Positions 59,801 to 64,000 of a stretch of DNA of 64,000 bases are shown piece after piece. A program made the position numbers and the translations under genes. Source of the DNA: Zygnema circumcarinatum (taxonomy: Eukaryota > Streptophyta > Zygnematophyceae > Zygnematales > Zygnemataceae); NCBI GenBank assembly GCA_037447605.1, contig CM074807.1:882621-946620 (forward strand). Direction: 5' to 3'. The number at the start of each line of letters is the position of its first letter. The stretch's first letter is position 1. A model generated the notes under the pieces. The model was given only the letters and a program-made list of their open reading frames with translations. It had not been told where the DNA came from and did not search any database.

Positions 59801-61644
59801 GCAAGAAGACCTGCTATGTGCAGTTTCCGCAGCGATTCGATGGTATTGACAGGAGTGATCGATATGCTAACCACAACACGGTGTTCTTCGACGTGAGTTT
59901 TCATCGACCTGCTGCCTCACGCCACTATCTCAAGGACGATTGTCTGGCTTGATTTTATTTTTGTACAATTTTAACACCTCGAAATTGATGTGCTGGACAG
60001 ATCAATTTGCGAGGACTTGATGGTCTCCAAGGACCAGTGTATGTCGGAACAGGTTGCTGCTTCAGAAGGCATGCTCTGTATGGCTACGAGCCTGTGAGGA
60101 AGGAGAAGAGGACATGCTGCGCTCTCCTCTGCGGCTGCTGCGGAAAGAGGAAGAAAGGAGCGGCCAAGCCGCTGAAGGGGGCTGAAGCTGTGAAGCTGAA
60201 GTCCGCCGATGGTTCGCTGCCAGTGTTTAACTCCGATGATATTGAAGAAAGTAAGCAAACTTCGTCTGATTTTTTCACGCTAGCTTTTGATGAAAATCGG
60301 ACTGAGGTCTATATCATATTCTAGTTTGGTGGTGAGAGCATAACAGAACTTCTCATGCCTTGTTTTGTCTTGTGTTGCAGATGAGGGAGAAGAGCAAGAG
60401 AGCTTTTTGGCCTTGAAGCAGTTTGAGAAGAAGTTTGGTCAGTCATCCGTTTTCATATTGAGCACTTTCCACGAGGAGGGTGGAGGCGTGGCCAGTGCGA
60501 GCCCTGGAAGCACATTGAAGGAGGCCATTCATGTCATTTCTTGCGGCTATGAGGACAAAACCGAATGGGGCAAAGAGCTTGGTTGGATTTATGGGTCCGT
60601 GACAGAAGATATTCTCACTGGGTTTAAAATGCATTGTCGCGGATGGCGCAGCATCTACTGCATGCCCAAGAGGCCGGCCTTCAAGGGTAGTGCTCCCATC
60701 AATCTTTCAGATCGTCTTCAACAGGTGTTGCGTTGGGCTCTTGGTTCAGTGGAAATTTTCCTCAGCAGGCATTGTCCCCTTTGGTATGGCTATGAGGGCA
60801 ACCGTCTGAAGATGCTTCAACGTTTGGCCTATATCAATACTGTGGTCTACCCTTTCACTGCCTTCCCACTCATTGCGTACTGCACGCTACCTGCCATTTG
60901 TCTTCTTACCAACGAGTTCATCATTCCTTCGGTAAGTGCTCCCTTTTATTCGTCTCAAAATCCAGCTTTCCTTATGTACGCTTCTTGATTCAGAAGACAG
61001 TGAAATTACGTTTGCTAGTCTTACTGACCGTACAAACTATGTTGTGTTTTTCTCTGCAGATTGGATCAGTGGACAGTCTGTGGTTTATTGCCCTCTTCAT
61101 CAGCATTTTTGCAACCGCCTTCTTGGAGATGCGTTGGAGTGGAGTTGGAATGGAGGAATGGTGGAGAAATGAGCAGTTCTGGGTCATTGGAGGAGTCTCC
61201 TCTCACTTGTACGCAGTGTTCCAAGGTCTTCTGAAGGTGCTGGCTGGCATCGACACAAATTTCACTGTCACAGCCAAATCTTCCGATGAAGATCAGGAAT
61301 ATGCTGAGCTCTACCTCTTCAAGTGGACTTCCCTCCTCATCCCCCCCACCACGTTGATCATCATCAACCTCATCGGTGCAGTTGCGGGCGTTGCCAATGC
61401 GATCAACAATGGGTATGACCAGTGGGGACCTCTCTTCGGAAAGCTCTTCTTCGCTTTCTGGGTGGTGGTGCATCTGTACCCCTTCCTCAAGGGTCTTATG
61501 GGCCGCGCCAACCGCACACCTACCATCATCATCGTGTGGTCCATCCTGCTCGCTTCCATTTTCTCCCTTCTTTGGGTGAAGATCAATCCTTTCGTGGCCA
61601 CCACAACAGGCCCTGACCTCTCCCAGTGCGGAATCCGCTGCTGA
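56865..61644 (+). CDS. CESA: Cellulose synthase A catalytic subunit
   Basis: This plasma-membrane GT2 enzyme makes cellulose from UDP-glucose in rosette complexes. Eleven exons (56865-56945, 57061-57253, 57415-57644, 57783-57999, 58129-58345, 58522-59131, 59250-59513, 59680-59892, 60001-60250, 60381-60931, 61060-61644) join in frame to 1136 residues. The N-terminus [18 protein letters not shown] and a RING-type zinc finger (CQICGDD...CPQCK, residues about 38-85) mark a true CesA, not a Csl protein. The catalytic residues are present: DDGG near 453, DCD near 621, TED near 832 and QQVLRW near 872. Two membrane helices precede and about six follow the catalytic domain, as usual. The linker after the zinc finger carries four tandem SEYGG-type repeats coded by exon 4. 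The C-terminus is [11 protein letters not shown]. All donors are GT. The start at 56865 gives the family's usual N-terminus. Confidence 0.96.
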
Positions 61645-62814
61645 GCTAGCAATCAATTTGGTAGCCACATCTGGGGGGTGGAAGTGCCGAAGTCTCTCTT
61701 CGGCACTGCATGTATGTATGAGCTTGGGCTCCAGTCAGTACCAGTTCCAAATAATGGCAGGAATAACAGGCGGGAGGGAGGCTGACAGTTTGGCCTGCCA
61801 ATGCGTCTCAGGCGTCCTGCGGGGTGTGGGTGTTGTGTATTTTTTGGCTTCGTGTATGGGAGAGGCGTAGGGCGTAGAGAGAGACCTGACCTGCTTTTCT
61901 TCTTGTAAGGTGGTAGAGCTTTAAGAGGGCAGCCTGTGAACTGACCCTACTGCCGGAATGGGGCAGGGGATCTTGTGGCTGCTTGAGCCTTCTAGCGCCG
62001 GGGGGGGGTTGGGGGGGAAGAGAGAAGGTAGAGAGTGAGTGTGTGTCTGTACATCTGCAGGAGCTGCTCTCGAATGTGTCGTGTCCTGTTTACACTCCGT
62101 AATTTATTCTTTATTGCATTAGAAGACTGTGGAGATGCTCATGCTTCTGCGCATGTCCTGTACTGGTGACAGCTGTTTCTGCAATGTGGTGTTGTGTAAT
62201 TGTTTGTGGATATTTTGTGCCTCCCGCCAATGCCGTGGGGAAACAAGCATTTGCATTGCAATGCAACGGAATGCTCTGCATTGTCGTTTCTTCATGACCG
62301 TTTGGTTTTTTCGATTGTTGTCGTGCTCACAACTGTTCGATGCTACTCTGGCGGTAAACAATATGCTGAGAATAATGGATTCTCCTGAACCCACCTCCTG
62401 ACACTGCTGAATGTAGGAATCATTGCGTAAATTGCCTACTTGCCTTGCTTTTTCCTTCCAAAATAGGGGGAGTCAGACCTTGACCATCGCCCGCGGAATT
62501 GCAAGATTTCGAACGCGAAAAGGTATTGATTTCGATTTCCGAATTCGGATCGGAAACCACGGCTCCCCCCGAACCTGTCTGTCACGTCCGTACGGCGGAA
62601 TAGGTTACAAAAATGCCCCCAAATTTCAGAATTCCGCGCTCCGAAACGGGGGGCCTCCAGAGGCTCCCCGTTTCGAAATTCCAGCTTTCCGCCGATGAGG
62701 AATCGTGCCCCGTCTTGTCGCCATGCGCGTCACGCACGTGCGAGCGCCTCACCGCCGCCGCCCGGACGCCGCGACCCGCCGCCGCGCAGAGCAGCGTTTC
62801 AGGGCTGGCACAGC
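61645..62814. other. 3' flank of cellulose synthase and intergenic region
   Basis: The first several hundred bases are probably the cellulose synthase 3' untranslated region. A G-run occurs near 62000-62017. From about 62510 to 62700 the sequence repeats words such as GAATTCCG and GAAATTCC. No conserved coding block was seen. Confidence 0.55.
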
Positions 62815-62941
62815 TTTAGGGTTTCTCTTTCTCCCACCAACATCACCCACTTTGCGGCAACCACGTCCTCACGGACCTCATAAGCACCACGGGAGAGTGG
62901 TCAGCGAGGACGCGAAGTGACGACGGCGGAGTTGAGCAGCG
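62815..62941 (+). other. Possible 5' untranslated exon of a gene continuing past the window
   Basis: A telo-box-like TTTAGGGTTT at 62815-62824 is followed by a CT-rich leader and a 5' splice site, GAGCAGCG before GTGAGTCC, at 62941/62942. This arrangement resembles leaders of ribosomal or translation genes in plants. No matching coding exon lies in the window, so the call is tentative. Confidence 0.3.
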
Positions 62942-63009
62942 GTGAGTCCTTGCCCTTGCACCTGCCCCTGCCTCCCTCGCCCTGGCCCATGCCTCCCTTG
63001 TCTCCCTTG

Positions 63010-63440
63010 CTGCTCTTTCTGCTGCTGCTGCTGCTGCTGCTGGTTTTTTTTTTGCTGCTTCTTTTTCTGCTGCTGTTGCTATTGCTGTGCTGCTGTTGCT
63101 CGTGCTGCTGTTGTTCCTCCTGCTGCTGTTGCTGCTACTGCTGCTGCTGCTCTTGCTGCTGGTGCTGGCTGCTGCTTCTGCTTCTGCTGTTGTTACTGCT
63201 GCTGCTTCTGCTGTTGCTACTGCTGCTGCTTCTTTTTCTGCTGCTGCTGCTACTACTGCTGTTGTTGTTGCTGTTGGTGGTGGTGCTGCTGCTACTACTG
63301 CTGTTGTTGTTGCTGTTGGTGCTGCTGTTGCTGCTGCTGCTGCTGCTTCTGCTTCTGCTGTTGCTCTTATTGTTCTGTTTTTTTGGCTGCTGCTTTTTCT
63401 ACTGCTGTTGCTCCTATTGCTTCTGCTTCTTTTTCTGCTG
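63010..63440 (+). repeat. CTG/TTG triplet repeat tract
   Basis: About 430 bases are dominated by CTG triplets with TTG, CTT and CTA variants. All three forward frames stay open only because of the repeat (leucine-, cysteine- or alanine-rich). The tract has no conserved protein character. Confidence 0.85.
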
Positions 63441-63442
63441 CT

Positions 63443-63505
63443 GCATTTCGCATTCTGCATTCCGCATTCCCCATTCCGCATTCGGCATTCCGCATTCCGC
63501 ATTCT
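63443..63505 (+). repeat. Heptamer array (GCATTCC)9
   Basis: Nine consecutive 7-base units fit 63443-63505 exactly: GCATTTC, GCATTCT, GCATTCC twice (the fifth unit reads CCATTCC), GCATTCG, GCATTCC twice and GCATTCT. It directly follows the CTG tract. Confidence 0.85.
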
Positions 63506-63654
63506 GCCTCCCTTGCACCTGCTACAGCCTCCCTTGCCTTTGCCCCTTGTTGAGTTGCCCTTGCCTCTGTCTTCCTTGCCTTGTGCCCCTCGTTCCTTTG
63601 CTTATGCTTCTGTTGTGTGTATGATTGTATGCCATTCCTCCCTCTCCCTATTAA

Positions 63655-63725
63655 GTTGAGGTGGCGAATTGGTTACGCAACTGTTGCAAAACAGTAATAA
63701 AGGGGTTCAAATCCCCTCTTCAACT
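63655..63725 (+). tRNA. tRNA-like gene, possibly tRNA-Cys(GCA) with a shortened anticodon arm
   Basis: A 7-bp acceptor stem (GTTGAGG with CTTCAAC, one G-U pair), a D arm (GCG/CGC with GG in the loop) and a perfect 5-bp T arm with loop TTCAAAT are present. The internal B box GGTTCAAATCC is a perfect match and an A-box-like TGGCGAATTGG is present. The anticodon arm is ACTGT/ACAGT around only six bases (TGCAAA); a canonical loop needs seven. A single missing T would restore TTGCAAA with anticodon GCA. It is therefore either an odd tRNA, a decayed copy or a sequence error. Confidence 0.5.
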
Positions 63726-64000
63726 TCTAGTGTTTATTCACTTTTCTATTTTTATTTATTTAAACTTTTTGTGTTTTTGCTTCATATGCCAAATATTTGT
63801 TGTTATTTTTTTTTAGTTGTTTTTATTCTATCTATCTATTCTTTATTCTATATTTTATCCTATCTGCTGCGGCTGTTTCTCTTGCTGCTGTTGTAGCATT
63901 CATTTTTTTTTGTTTTTGATGCTGCATTTTGCAATACGCATTTTGCCCCAGCCTCCTTTGCCTTTGCCCCTTGTTGTGTTGCCCTTGCCTTTGTCTTCCT
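63726..64000. other. AT-rich right edge with a second copy of a flanking repeat
   Basis: About 180 bases of T-rich sequence follow the tRNA-like gene. From about 63918 the sequence repeats text seen at about 63435-63580 (GCATTTTGC, CCTTTGCCCCTTGTTG, TTGCCCTTGCC), so a repeat unit of a few hundred bases seems to recur and is cut by the window end. Confidence 0.6.

Noticed and set aside
62843-63624. Long leucine-, cysteine- or alanine-rich open frames on both strands
   Set aside because: They are translations of the CTG triplet tract; all frames are open at once and no conserved protein pattern is present.
1-64000. Prokaryotic features such as operons, CRISPR arrays or phage genes
   Set aside because: Every recognised gene is a spliced eukaryotic nuclear gene; no regularly spaced palindromic repeats or ribosome-binding-site-led gene clusters were seen.

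Overview
This is a nuclear window from a green, cellulose-making plant lineage (streptophyte). The genes are split by many short introns, and the products include a rosette-type cellulose synthase catalytic subunit, a plastid class I aldolase, a ROOT UVB SENSITIVE protein, plant O-fucosyltransferase and CYP72-clan cytochromes P450. The short introns, dense gene spacing and many CT/GA microsatellites would suit a bryophyte or another early-diverging land-plant line, but the sequence alone does not fix the species. Two 10-N assembly gaps (3839-3848 and 48677-48686) both fall inside purine-rich microsatellites.

Ten protein genes were rebuilt exon by exon by following conserved protein blocks across introns and checking reading phase. 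Left to right: a PAP/OAS1-type nucleotidyltransferase (-, 1307-9503); a plastid SAM methyltransferase (+, 9922-11988); DNA polymerase alpha catalytic subunit (-, 12137-23258, 32 exons); an O-fucosyltransferase (-, 24138-30061); plastid class I fructose-bisphosphate aldolase (+, 30860-36111); a FRA10AC1 homologue (-, 37383-40883); a RUS4-type DUF647 protein (+, 41381-45107); two head-to-head CYP72-clan P450s (-, 45852-49235 and +, 50488-53962); and a cellulose synthase (+, 56865-61644). A tRNA-like gene lies at 63655-63725. Nine of the ten models close in frame from ATG to stop. The first gene cannot be closed because its catalytic exon appears to be lost in the 3839-3848 gap.

Four of the gene pairs are divergent and share intergenic regions of about 0.4 to 1.25 kb. 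No operon-like pathway links the genes; they are mostly housekeeping (replication, carbon fixation or glycolysis, splicing-linked FRA10AC1, cell wall) plus one duplicated P450 locus. The DNA polymerase alpha promoter carries two E2F-type sites and a telo-box, as expected for an S-phase gene.

The accessory content is small: a probable non-autonomous DNA element with roughly 100-bp inverted arms between the second P450 and the cellulose synthase, a 9-copy heptamer array and a CTG-rich tract at the right end, and long pyrimidine tracts that lie mainly on the coding strand of introns. The most unusual general feature is the number of GC-AG introns: six among roughly 100 introns. I saw no previously undescribed multi-gene system.
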